Numbered from the stretch's first letter, positions 1 through 6,532 are shown. The stretch: DNA of 12,225 bases from Acidobacteriaceae bacterium (GCA_003162255.1 PMMJ01000512.1:1579-13803), one strand, 5' to 3'. The notes: a model not told the origin generated them from the sequence alone. Program-made: numbers and translations.

Positions 1-66
1 CGCGCGGGCTTCCGATCACTGCGGTCAGACGCTGAGTCGGATGTGATCTTGGCCAAAGCCAGCTAA
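1..66 (+). CDS. Possible 3' end of an unidentified gene (partial)
   Basis: Frame 1 is open from the left window edge to a TAA at 64-66 and would encode 21 C-terminal residues ending in ILAKAS. The other two plus-strand frames close earlier, at about 33 and 44. A terminator-like hairpin starts 18 bases after the stop, which is what one expects after a gene end. The stretch is far too short to recognise a family, and an open frame of this length can arise by chance, so this is only a candidate. Confidence 0.25.
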   Translation, partial: RAGFRSLRSDAESDVILAKAS

Positions 67-83
67 CTAACTATTTGTAAGGC

Positions 84-120
84 AGCGGGAGAGCTTCGAT
101 GGCGGAGGCTCTCCTGTTTT
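84..120 (+). terminator. Terminator-like hairpin with short T tract
   Basis: GGAGAGC at 88-94 pairs perfectly with GCTCTCC at 108-114 around a 13-base loop. The stem can be extended outward with C86-G116 and A84-T118 plus G-T wobbles, and it runs into TTTT at 117-120. It lies between the possible gene end at 66 and the SD of the gene at 163, so it most likely ends an upstream transcript. The long loop and modest T tract leave room for doubt. A role as a leader hairpin of the next gene is the alternative. Confidence 0.45.
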
Positions 121-162
121 GACTCCGAGGAAGATACTAGCCGCTGCATAGGAGGAAAGAGC

Positions 163-645
163 ATGGCAAATCTGAAGGATACAAGCTTGAAAGGCACGTC
201 TCTGCTATCGGTCGCGGCCATCGTGTTGTACGCAGTGACCGCTGTGGCGCAAAGCGCAACGGACAATTGTCGACCCGCCCAGGTTATCCCGCTCACCGGC
301 AGTGAGCCCCCAGCGAAGATCGTCATCGATCCTCCGCTAGCCGGGCCGCTCGCCTCCCGGGGAGTGGCGATTATCCAATATTGTGCCGAGAACGTGCACA
401 TTGCGCCGGTGTTTGGCGCCAATGCTCAGGCGGTCTCGCCGCGCGTCGGACACGTTCATGTGAGACTCGACGATGCCTCATGGGTGTGGGCAGATGCGAG
501 CGGTAACCCAATCATCCTGATGGGTCTTCCCCCCGGTCCGCACAAAGTGTTGATTGAACTGGAGGACGCGAACCACCACACCCTCGACAAAGGCACAGTC
601 ACATTTGTCATTCCAGAAAAGATTGCGGCCGAACAGCATCAGTGA
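163..645 (+). CDS. Exported DUF6130-like protein of unknown function
   Basis: A 160-residue protein with a signal peptide at about residues 1-30: a lysine-containing start, then a hydrophobic stretch ending in AVTAVAQ. The start at 163 is supported by GGAGGA at 151-156. The mature part carries GHVHVRLDD (97-104), a WVWAD segment (107-111) and GLPPGPHKVLIEL (121-133), the pattern I associate with the DUF6130 family, which resembles DUF4399. The fold is probably a small periplasmic beta-sandwich. Conserved-looking histidines (97, 99, 127, 138, 139) could bind a metal, but that is speculation. Two cysteines remain after cleavage (36 and 74) and could form a disulfide. It is followed in the same direction, after 72 bp, by a cytochrome P460-like gene, so a shared role in the periplasm is possible. 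No reaction is known to me. Confidence 0.8.
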   Translation: MANLKDTSLKGTSLLSVAAIVLYAVTAVAQSATDNCRPAQVIPLTGSEPPAKIVIDPPLAGPLASRGVAIIQYCAENVHIAPVFGANAQAVSPRVGHVHVRLDDASWVWADASGNPIILMGLPPGPHKVLIELEDANHHTLDKGTVTFVIPEKIAAEQHQ

Positions 646-717
646 AGCGTTGACAGAGCACGGTGAAGCGACTTCAAGGAGAGGGTTAAGTAAGCCATAT
701 TGGAAGGAGGACACCGT

Positions 718-1239
718 ATGAGAGGGATCGCTTACTGGTTGAGTGCGGTTGTAGTGCTGACCGGCGTGGTCGTCTGCATGGCCCCCGCATCGGGACACGC
801 CGATGGACAGGCTGCCCCGATCTTCGGAGTCACAATTCCCCCCGGATACCGCGACTGGAGGTTGATCTCCGTGGCCCACGAGGCAGGTGACCTCAACGAT
901 TTTCGCGCCATTCTGGGCAACGATGTAGCGATCAGGGCCTATCGGGAAGAAAAGCTGCCGTTCCCGGACGGCACAATTATTGTCCGGCTGGCCTGGAGTT
1001 ACATCGCGTCGGAGGAAAACAACAAAGTGTTTGGCCGTGCCCAATCTTTCGTGGCCGGCGCCCCCATTAACGTTCAGTTGATGGTCAAGGACTCAAGAAG
1101 ATACGCCGCGACGGGCGGCTGGGGGTTCGCTCAATTTAAAGACGGCAAACCTGCCGACGAGGCCGTACACAAAACCTGCTCTCCTTGCCACGAGTCTGCC
1201 AAAGCTCGGGACTTTGTCTTCACCCATTACTCACCCTGA
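718..1239 (+). CDS. Cytochrome P460 family protein (c-type haem)
   Basis: A 173-residue exported protein. I place the start at ATG 718 because GGAAGGAGG at 702-710 gives a strong SD with proper spacing. A TTG at 700 in the same frame would put the SD inside the gene. Residues 1 to about 28 form a signal peptide ending near APASGHA. The rest matches the cytochrome P460 family: IPPGYRDW (40-47), EEKLPFPDGT (77-86), VKDSRRYAATGGWGFAQF (123-140), then a single haem c motif CSPCH (154-158) near the C-terminus. P460 proteins of ammonia oxidisers oxidise hydroxylamine through a haem cross-linked to a lysine. Most members in soil bacteria are uncharacterised, and I cannot tell from sequence whether a cross-linking lysine is present, so no substrate is claimed. 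It converges with the GH39 gene, whose stop lies 59 bp away. Confidence 0.85.
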   Translation: MRGIAYWLSAVVVLTGVVVCMAPASGHADGQAAPIFGVTIPPGYRDWRLISVAHEAGDLNDFRAILGNDVAIRAYREEKLPFPDGTIIVRLAWSYIASEENNKVFGRAQSFVAGAPINVQLMVKDSRRYAATGGWGFAQFKDGKPADEAVHKTCSPCHESAKARDFVFTHYSP

Positions 1240-1298
1240 TACAGAGAATTGAAACCTATGCGGCACGCTTGGGCTGAGACGTGGCCACGCGGCTGTCG

Positions 1299-2843
1299 CT
1301 ACTTTACCTCAATGACCGCCAGACCATCCGGAGCGAGATCGAGAGTCAAGTCGCCCGTCGTAAGCTCGCGGATTTCATCGGGTGGCAATTGCGCGCCTTG
1401 ACGCAACGCCTTGAGCTGTTCCTCGGTCGGGTAGCGCGGTTGTCCCATCTTTTCGTACGCCGGATGCGCGTCTCCATGGTCGCGGTCAACGATGGAGATG
1501 TAGGCCCGCCGGCTTCCGCCCAGATGTTCGAAGCGCAGATGAATTGTCTTCCTCAGTCCGGTCTTTGACACGCCACTCTGATCTGGAGGAACCAGGTTCC
1601 ACGCCGCGACGACCAGCGAACCGTCTTTCTGGCGCGTCGCCAGCACCGAGCCGGAGTCCACCGAAATTCGTTCGTCGCCCAGTCGGTGCAGCAGCTTGAA
1701 TGCGTTGTAAGACGGTTTGGGAATATCGCCGGCGGCGATCAGGCCAAAACCGCCGTAGAACGGCTGTTTCACGACGCCTTGTTCTTCGAAAACATCGGAA
1801 AATGTCCAGTAGGACATTACATTCGCCAGGCCGTCGCATTGGCGGATGGTGTCAGCCAGCCACGGACCCATGTAGATCGAGTCGGTGATAGCAGGCTCGT
1901 TGGAGTAACTGGCGTTGTACTCGGTCCAGATCAACGGCAAATTCGGCATACTGGACGACTGGATCTGGTCGTGGACTTTCTTCACCGCGCGGCACACCAT
2001 CTGGTCGCGAGGAATTTTCTCGTCGGTGCCAAAGACGTCTTGGGCGCGGTCGTTCCCGTAAACGTGAGTGGAAACAAAATCAACGGGAACCTTATTGTCG
2101 GCGCAGTGTCGAATGAAAACATCCGCCCACGCGGCTTGTGCGGTGGCGGGTCCACCGACGCGCAGGCGCGGGCTCACCTGCTTAATGGAGCGCGCGGTGT
2201 GATCGTAAAGCTCCCAGTAGGTTGCCTGTTTCGGTTCGCCCGCCCAAAAATCGATATTCGGTTCGTTCCAGACTTCGAAGTACCACTGTGAAACTTCGTC
2301 GATGCCGTAACGGTCCACAAGGTGCCTGGTGAACTGGGTGATGAGATCGTCCCACTTATTCCAGTCTTTGGGTGGGGAGACATTCTGCTTGTACCAAAAG
2401 GCGTGCAGGGCGTCCCTTGCCGCCAGCTTCTTAGGCATGAAGCTCACTTCGATCAACGGGCGCACACCGTTGGCCAGCAAGCCGTCATAGATCTGATCCG
2501 CGTAGGAAAAGTTGTACTGCGGATGCCCGTCGGCGTCCTCGTCGTAGATGCCAACTTCATCGTGGAAAATGGCGTGGAAGCGGACGTATTCGAAGCCGGT
2601 AATCTGCTTAACGTCGCGGAGGTCGCGGCGGTAGCTCTCGCGCAAAGACAGGATGGCGCGCCCGGAACCAAACATCTTCTCCCAGAAGTGGGGAAAAGGA
2701 TGAGCGGGAGCGGAGGCATCGATCTGAATGATGTCGGAGCTGCGCGCCTCCGCAGGGGGCTGTGCGAGCAGCGCGGGTATGCCGATCGTGAGGACTACGA
2801 CGGAGATCAAAAAAAGAGGAGCGATTCTGTGCTGGGCATCCAT
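1299..2843 (-). CDS. Secreted GH39 glycosidase (beta-xylosidase-like)
   Basis: A 514-residue protein of the GH39 (beta/alpha)8-barrel type. Residues 1 to about 33 are a clear signal peptide (hydrophobic FLISVVVLTIGIPALLA). The barrel carries FEVWNEPN (189-196), whose Glu194 is the expected acid/base, and LIWTEYNAS (304-312), whose Glu308 is the expected nucleophile. Both GH39 catalytic carboxylates are therefore present. Further family hallmarks are YVRFH (86-90) and the STHVYGND segment (258-265). Residues from about 390 form the usual C-terminal beta-domain. I chose ATG 2843 because the signal peptide starts there. A GTG at 3005 in frame would add 54 residues of non-signal sequence and overlap lacI. 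No strong SD is visible. GH39 members cleave beta-xylosides or alpha-L-iduronides, and a xyloside is likelier here. It follows lacI on the same strand after a 151-bp gap containing hairpins. Confidence 0.9.
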   Translation of the reverse strand: MDAQHRIAPLFLISVVVLTIGIPALLAQPPAEARSSDIIQIDASAPAHPFPHFWEKMFGSGRAILSLRESYRRDLRDVKQITGFEYVRFHAIFHDEVGIYDEDADGHPQYNFSYADQIYDGLLANGVRPLIEVSFMPKKLAARDALHAFWYKQNVSPPKDWNKWDDLITQFTRHLVDRYGIDEVSQWYFEVWNEPNIDFWAGEPKQATYWELYDHTARSIKQVSPRLRVGGPATAQAAWADVFIRHCADNKVPVDFVSTHVYGNDRAQDVFGTDEKIPRDQMVCRAVKKVHDQIQSSSMPNLPLIWTEYNASYSNEPAITDSIYMGPWLADTIRQCDGLANVMSYWTFSDVFEEQGVVKQPFYGGFGLIAAGDIPKPSYNAFKLLHRLGDERISVDSGSVLATRQKDGSLVVAAWNLVPPDQSGVSKTGLRKTIHLRFEHLGGSRRAYISIVDRDHGDAHPAYEKMGQPRYPTEEQLKALRQGAQLPPDEIRELTTGDLTLDLAPDGLAVIEVK

Positions 2844-2855
2844 AAATTCGGTCTC

Positions 2856-2900
2856 GGCGCAAGGAGAAAGCGCCGTGCCGAGCTTACGCTCGCCGCACGG
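2856..2900 (-). promoter_or_regulatory. Two adjacent hairpins in the lacI-GH39 gap
   Basis: On the minus strand, a stem of 6 + 5 base pairs with a 2-base bulge (CCGTGC/CGAGC at 2895-2900 and 2888-2892, pairing with 2873-2883) is closed by a GTAA loop, which fits the stable GNRA tetraloop class. It is directly followed by a second hairpin, GGCGC-TTTCTCCTT-GCGCC (2874-2856). The two share two bases, so they partly compete. No T tract follows the first stem, so it is a poor intrinsic terminator. The position, 13-57 bases upstream of the GH39 start, suggests a leader structure or an RNA-processing/stability element. The structure is seen directly and the function is inferred. Confidence 0.5.
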
Positions 2901-2994
2901 GCAAAGTAAAGGATACCGCTCGGCGATGGCGACGCACCTGGCCCAACTGGCGCGCTCCGAAGACAGCGCATCAGGCTGGAGGAAGCTAAGAGTT

Positions 2995-4038
2995 CTAACG
3001 AGCACGCTCCAGCAAGAGGCCGGCGCTGCCCAGTTCGCGACTTCGGGGCGGAGCGGTGGACCGGCGAATTACTAAATCGGTTTCCAGATAGTAGTCGACC
3101 CCTTTGCGGCGTTTCAGCTGCAGCATTTTGTCCAGCGCTTGAAATGCAATCGTGCCCAAACGCTCGCGTGGCACACGGATCGTGGTAAGAGGCGGGCGGG
3201 CCAGAAAAGCGAAGGAGATGTCGTCGATGCCGATGACCGAGACATCCTCGGGAATTCGCACTCCCGCCTCTTCCAGAGCGTTCATCGCTCCCATGGCAAT
3301 CAGGTCGTTTCCACAAAAAATAACGGTCGGCAGCTCGGGCGCGGCGACGAGAGCGCGCACGGCGGAAGCGCCGGCATCCACGCGGTAGTTGCTGTTGACG
3401 ACGGCGGAAAGAATGAGTTTGCGCTCGTTGAGTCCGGCGACCAGCGCCTGCTTGATGATCACGGCAGTGCGGTTGTCCTCGGGGCCGGCGATGACGGCAG
3501 CGTGGCGATGGCCGAGTTGCACAACATGCTCGATGGCCTGCGCGATTCCACGCTGGTAGTCGATGGAGATATTGCTGACCAGCCTTTCGGCGGGACCAAG
3601 GTTGCAGAAGACAACCCCAATTCCGGCCGCGGTCAATTCGGAGGTCCCACTCCTGTCGAGGGAGGCAGTCATGATCGCCACTCCGCGAACGTCGCCCTCG
3701 ATCAGCTTTTGAATGACCGACACTCTCCGCTGCGAGTTGTACTCGGTGTTGCAGAGGAGGACGTCGAAACCGCGATCCCACGCTTCCGCCTGGAAACCGC
3801 GAATCAGCTCCGGGAAGTAAGGGTTAATGATCTCCGATATGACCAATCCGAACAGATCGCTGCGACCAGTGGCCAGACGGCGCGCATGAACATTTTTGTG
3901 ATACTTCAACTGGCGCACGACTTCGAGGACGCGGCGCTCGGTTTCCGGCGCGATGGTGTGAGTGCGGTTGAGTACGCGCGAGACCGTCGCCTTGGAAACT
4001 CCGGCTCGCGTGGCCACTTCGCTCATGGTGTGGCTCAT
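2995..4038 (-). CDS. LacI-family transcriptional repressor
   Basis: A 347-residue regulator. The LacI-type helix-turn-helix is at residues 4-24 (TMSEVATRAGVSKATVSRVL). A hinge helix follows at about 49-59 (NVHARRLATGR), with the leucine that normally wedges into the operator's central CpG. From residue 61 (DLFGLVISEIINPYF) the protein is a periplasmic-binding-protein-like effector domain, with VIFCGNDLIAMGAMNALEEAG and VSVIGIDDISFAFLARPPLTTIRVP as family signatures. I chose ATG 4038, with an AAGGGGG stretch 8 bases upstream. The longer frame from 4182 would translate through the operator. It is divergent from the DUF1080 operon, with the GH39 gene downstream. The effector is unknown but is probably a sugar released from the locus substrate. 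Operators on both sides of the divergent region point to control of both directions and to autoregulation. Confidence 0.93.
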   Translation of the reverse strand: MSHTMSEVATRAGVSKATVSRVLNRTHTIAPETERRVLEVVRQLKYHKNVHARRLATGRSDLFGLVISEIINPYFPELIRGFQAEAWDRGFDVLLCNTEYNSQRRVSVIQKLIEGDVRGVAIMTASLDRSGTSELTAAGIGVVFCNLGPAERLVSNISIDYQRGIAQAIEHVVQLGHRHAAVIAGPEDNRTAVIIKQALVAGLNERKLILSAVVNSNYRVDAGASAVRALVAAPELPTVIFCGNDLIAMGAMNALEEAGVRIPEDVSVIGIDDISFAFLARPPLTTIRVPRERLGTIAFQALDKMLQLKRRKGVDYYLETDLVIRRSTAPPRSRELGSAGLLLERAR

Positions 4039-4151
4039 GGCAAGCGCCCCCTTCCAGACATTGGAACTCTCCCGGCCCGAGAAACCCAGAACGGCGGTGC
4101 TGCGAGTCGGTTGCCGAGCGGGCGTGCAATCGAGCCATTGGCGAAAACGAT

Positions 4152-4177
4152 GAAAGCGGTTTCTGAAACCGATTACA
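4152..4177. promoter_or_regulatory. Double LacI-type operator, lacI side
   Basis: Two half-degenerate copies of the GAAACCGGTT element, GAAAGCGGTT at 4152-4161 and GAAACCGATT at 4165-4174, start 13 bp apart. The middle part, CGGTTTCTGAAACCG (4157-4171), is a perfect 15-base palindrome. The block matches 4310-4335 at 21 of 26 positions. It lies 114 bp upstream of the lacI start in the 311-bp divergent gap, so autoregulation is likely. Central CG steps with flanking A/T arms fit LacI-family operators. Binding by the neighbouring repressor is inferred from position and pattern. Confidence 0.75.
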
Positions 4178-4274
4178 CGCATCTGAACCTACCACGGATT
4201 GGCGGCAAAGGAAACGGCCAGTCCACATTCCTAGCCGGAACAACTGGGGCTGCGAAAGAGGCGCGAAAAAATAC

Positions 4275-4303
4275 TTGACAAAGCTGGGGCAGCGGCATAG
4301 AAG
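4275..4303 (+). promoter_or_regulatory. Sigma70-like promoter of the DUF1080 operon
   Basis: A perfect TTGACA -35 box lies at 4275-4280. TAGAAG at 4298-4303 (4 of 6 to the consensus) follows at 17-bp spacing as the -10. Transcription would start near 4310, which is where the double operator begins. A bound repressor would therefore sit on the start site, the classical arrangement for repression. The -10 box is only fair, so the assignment rests on the -35, the spacing and the operator position. Confidence 0.6.
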
Positions 4304-4309
4304 GAGTTG

Positions 4310-4335
4310 GAAACCGGTTACAGAAACCGGTTGCA
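4310..4335. promoter_or_regulatory. Double LacI-type operator, DUF1080 side
   Basis: Two exact copies of GAAACCGGTT, at 4310-4319 and 4323-4332, start 13 bp apart. Each contains the perfect palindrome AACCGGTT with a central CG step. The site lies just downstream of the promoter at 4275-4303 and ends 15 bp before the ATG at 4350, so occupancy should block initiation. The same architecture occurs upstream of the divergent lacI gene at 4152-4177. The two blocks start 158 bp apart, close to 15 helical turns, which would allow looping. The repeats are seen directly and the regulator is inferred. Confidence 0.8.
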
Positions 4336-4349
4336 TCGCGAGGAAAACC

Positions 4350-5342
4350 ATGACTCTGAGGCGCTTGCAAGCCCTTTTCTGCACTGCCATCTTCGTTGCC
4401 GTCCTCGGCTCAGGCTATACCACTTTCGCGAAGCGGCCACTTGCTCTCAACGGCTCCGCTCCAGGTGCTGCTGCCGCCAAACCCTTCCTCGGTCGCTGGG
4501 ATCTGACCCTGAAGGCTCCCGACGGCGAGCATCCCTCATGGCTGGAGATTCGGGTGGAGGATGGAAAGCTGGCGGCGCAGATGGTCGGTCGCTGGGGGAA
4601 TGCGCGCCCACTCCCCAAGGTTGAAATTTCCGACGGCCAAATCACTTTCGTTTCGCCTAAGGAAGAAGAAGATTCGCCCGCCGACTGGGTCTTTGCCGGG
4701 AAGGTGAACGAAAACACTCTCTCCGGATCTGTCACCGGACCAAAAGATGGTCCGTGGACATGGTCCGGCCGACCGGCGCCACTTCTCCAGAGAAAGACCA
4801 CACCCGAGTGGGGGAAGCCGGTGTCACTGTTCAACGGGAAGGATTTGACTGGGTGGAAGATGAGCGACCCGAATGCCACGGCGGTTTGGACGGTCGAGAA
4901 TGGGACGCTGATTAGCCCGGGACACGGGCCGGAGATCATCAACGAGAAGAAGTTCCAGGATTTCAAGCTTCACATCGAGTTCAATTGCTCGCCCAATTCA
5001 AACAGCGGCGTCTATCTGCGCGGCCGCTACGAAGTCCAGATCGAAGTCGATTCCATCCAAGAACCGCCGAGCCATCACACCGGCGGAGTCTATGGCTTCC
5101 TGGCGCCCTCACCAGAGTTGCCCCGCAAGACGGGAGAGTGGCAAACCTTCGATATCACTCTAATCGGACGAACCGTCACCGTCGTACAGAACGGGAAAAC
5201 AATTATCGATCAGAAGGAAATCCCGGGAATCACAGGTGGAGCTCTGGACAGCCACGAAGAACTTCCTGGACCGATCTATCTCCAGGGCAGCGAGAACAGC
5301 CACGTCGCTTTTCGGAACATCGTGATCACTCCGGCAAAGTAG
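4350..5342 (+). CDS. Secreted DUF1080 protein (3-keto-disaccharide hydrolase-like)
   Basis: A 330-residue protein. The start at 4350 follows AGGA at 4341-4344. The in-frame TTG at 4275 is rejected because it is the -35 box. Residues 1 to about 28 are a signal peptide (RRLQALFCTAIFVAVLGSG). Residues about 46-142 form an extra beta-rich domain (FLGRWDLTLKAPDGEHPSWLEI to WTWSG). Residues about 155-330 are the DUF1080 concanavalin-like domain, with LFNGKDLTGWK (160-170), WTVENGTLISPG, SNSGVYLRGRYEVQI (217-231), HHTGGVYG (242-249) and EWQTFDITLIG. DUF1080 enzymes include 3-keto-glycoside lyases and hydratases that break a glycosidic bond after C3 oxidation by a Gfo/Idh/MocA dehydrogenase. A homologue of such a dehydrogenase lies two genes downstream. 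Many family members are untested, so the exact reaction is inferred. It is the first gene of the operon, 33 bp before the SIS gene. Confidence 0.88.
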   Translation: MTLRRLQALFCTAIFVAVLGSGYTTFAKRPLALNGSAPGAAAAKPFLGRWDLTLKAPDGEHPSWLEIRVEDGKLAAQMVGRWGNARPLPKVEISDGQITFVSPKEEEDSPADWVFAGKVNENTLSGSVTGPKDGPWTWSGRPAPLLQRKTTPEWGKPVSLFNGKDLTGWKMSDPNATAVWTVENGTLISPGHGPEIINEKKFQDFKLHIEFNCSPNSNSGVYLRGRYEVQIEVDSIQEPPSHHTGGVYGFLAPSPELPRKTGEWQTFDITLIGRTVTVVQNGKTIIDQKEIPGITGGALDSHEELPGPIYLQGSENSHVAFRNIVITPAK

Positions 5343-5375
5343 TAGGTGGCTACCGCTGACTTTCGAAGGTTGTGA

Positions 5376-6449
5376 ATGACTCACTTTCTTCAAGACATAC
5401 TCCGGCAACCGCAAGAGTTGGAGCGATCCATCAGCTACCTCTCCGGCGCGGGCCGAGATACCTTGCAGGCTGCGGCTGGCACGATCCAAAAAGCTCGCCA
5501 TGTGTATTTGACCGGGATCGGCAGCAGTTGGCACGCGGCGTTCGGGGCGGGCGCAATCTTTTCCCGCGCCGGGCGACCCGTATATATGCAAGACGCGGGG
5601 GAACTGGTGCAGTTCGCCGCTTTTCCGGCTGGTTCGGTCATCATCGCAATCTCCCGCAGCGGCCGTAGCGTGGAAATAGTGAACTTGCTGGCCAAAGCCC
5701 GCGACAGCGAGGCCACCGTCATCGGCATTACGAGTTCAGCCGACGGCGTGCTCGCGCAGGAAGCGCAGCTCTCAATCCTGGTTCCAACTCTGCGGGATCA
5801 CGCGATCTCGGTGAACACCTATTCCACTCTGGCCCTGGCGGCGGCAGCGCTTGCATCGGCGGCGGTCGATGCGTTTGACGACAAGCTCGCAGCCTCGCTG
5901 AGCAGTTCAGTCGCCGAGACCAAACGCAAAATTCCGAGTTGGCAGGAGCAGATTGGCGGCAATAGCTGGTTTGCGCCCGGCAAGCTTGTCCATTTTCTGG
6001 CCCGCGGCGGCAGCTTGGGGAGTTGTTACGAGGCCACGCTTTTGTGGGAGGAAGGCGCAAAGTCCGAGGCCGCAGCGTTGGGGACAGGTTCCTTCAAACA
6101 CGGCCCACAAGAGATGGTCGTCCAGGGATCTCGCTTCGCCATGTGGGTCGACGGGCAACGCAGTCGCGATCAAGATTTGTCGATGGCTCGCGACCTCAGA
6201 TATCTGGGAGCCTCGGTCGTCCTGATCGGCCAGGAGCTTCTACCGGATGCGGGCGATCTGGTGTTTCAGCTTCCGCATGTGCCCGCAGAATGGCAGTTCG
6301 TGATTGACATCCTGCCTGCACAACTGGCAGCGGAACATCTGGCGCGGCTTGCAGGAGTAGATTGTGATTCGTTCCGCATTTGCTCGTACATCGTCGAGGA
6401 CGAGTACGGGCTGATCGGAGCGGAGGTAGCTCGAAAGAATGTGGAGTAA
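5376..6449 (+). CDS. Double-SIS sugar isomerase/deaminase-like protein
   Basis: A 357-residue cytoplasmic protein with two SIS (phosphosugar-binding) domains and no signal peptide. SIS-1 spans about residues 39-165, with TGIGSSWHAA (46-55) and the phosphate-binding-type AISRSGRS (91-98). SIS-2 spans about 200-335, with ARGGSLGSCYEATL (209-222) and EEGAKSEAAALGTGSFKHGP (225-244), which resembles the isomerase active-site region of GlmS. The glutaminase domain of GlmS is absent, so it resembles AgaS, FrlB or NagB-II-type ketose/aldose isomerases and deaminases. The likely substrate is a sugar phosphate or amino-sugar phosphate, but which one cannot be read from sequence. SD GAAGG at 5365-5369 supports ATG 5376. 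The 33-bp gap to the DUF1080 gene suggests co-transcription. Confidence 0.85.
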   Translation: MTHFLQDILRQPQELERSISYLSGAGRDTLQAAAGTIQKARHVYLTGIGSSWHAAFGAGAIFSRAGRPVYMQDAGELVQFAAFPAGSVIIAISRSGRSVEIVNLLAKARDSEATVIGITSSADGVLAQEAQLSILVPTLRDHAISVNTYSTLALAAAALASAAVDAFDDKLAASLSSSVAETKRKIPSWQEQIGGNSWFAPGKLVHFLARGGSLGSCYEATLLWEEGAKSEAAALGTGSFKHGPQEMVVQGSRFAMWVDGQRSRDQDLSMARDLRYLGASVVLIGQELLPDAGDLVFQLPHVPAEWQFVIDILPAQLAAEHLARLAGVDCDSFRICSYIVEDEYGLIGAEVARKNVE

Positions 6450-6499
6450 CAGCAATTTCCGCGGGCAACACTCGGCGCACAAAATAGGAATCAGTAGGC

Positions 6500-6511
6500 G
6501 TTTTTAAAAAC
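6500..6511. repeat. 12-bp perfect palindrome GTTTTTAAAAAC
   Basis: The palindrome stands in the 83-bp gap between the SIS gene and the Gfo/Idh/MocA gene, 11 bp before the SD of the latter. It is notably A/T-rich in GC-rich surroundings and does not resemble the AACCGGTT operators. TATGCT at 6512-6517 directly after it could serve as a -10 box, but I see no good -35. It may be a binding site or part of an internal promoter. No hairpin function is likely, because the palindrome has no loop. Confidence 0.4.
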
Positions 6512-6532
6512 TATGCTGTCCCAGGAGGTTTT

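Noticed and set aside
642..670. Direct repeat GTGAAGCG at 642-649 and 663-670
   Set aside because: It is eight bases only, and the first copy spans the DUF6130 stop. Nothing else indicates a site.
650..678. TTGACA at 650-655 as a promoter for the P460 gene
   Set aside because: No acceptable -10 lies at 15-19 bp spacing. The best hexamer matches only 3 of 6 positions.
1280..1289. Palindrome CGTGGCCACG between the P460 and GH39 gene ends
   Set aside because: It has no loop and no T tract in either direction, so it is not a convincing terminator.
2844..3005. GTG start for GH39 at 3005, and a 54-residue N-terminal extension
   Set aside because: The extension overlaps lacI, includes the hairpin region and puts the signal peptide inside the protein.
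2807..3781. Minus-strand open frame of 324 codons overlapping lacI and GH39
   Set aside because: It is the alternate frame of lacI. Its translation is dominated by Arg and Ser with no motifs, and both real genes in the region are secure.
3766..3802. Two GAAACCGCGA copies inside lacI, 27 bp apart, resembling operator halves
   Set aside because: They encode the repeated Arg-Gly-Phe in the effector domain and lack the GGTT arm, so codon reuse explains them.
3139..4278. Long plus-strand open frame of 379 codons opposite lacI
   Set aside because: It is antisense to a well-supported LacI gene, runs through the operator region, has no recognisable domain, and is the kind of shadow frame common in GC-rich DNA.
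4275..4349. TTG start 25 codons upstream for the DUF1080 protein
   Set aside because: The TTG is the -35 box TTGACA, and the extension would translate through the double operator. The signal peptide begins at ATG 4350.
4735..4768. Inverted repeats GGACCA/TGGTCC and CCGGACCA/TGGTCCGG within the DUF1080 gene
   Set aside because: They fall in coding sequence for Gly-Pro and Trp-Ser-Gly residues and can be explained by codons. No regulatory context supports them.
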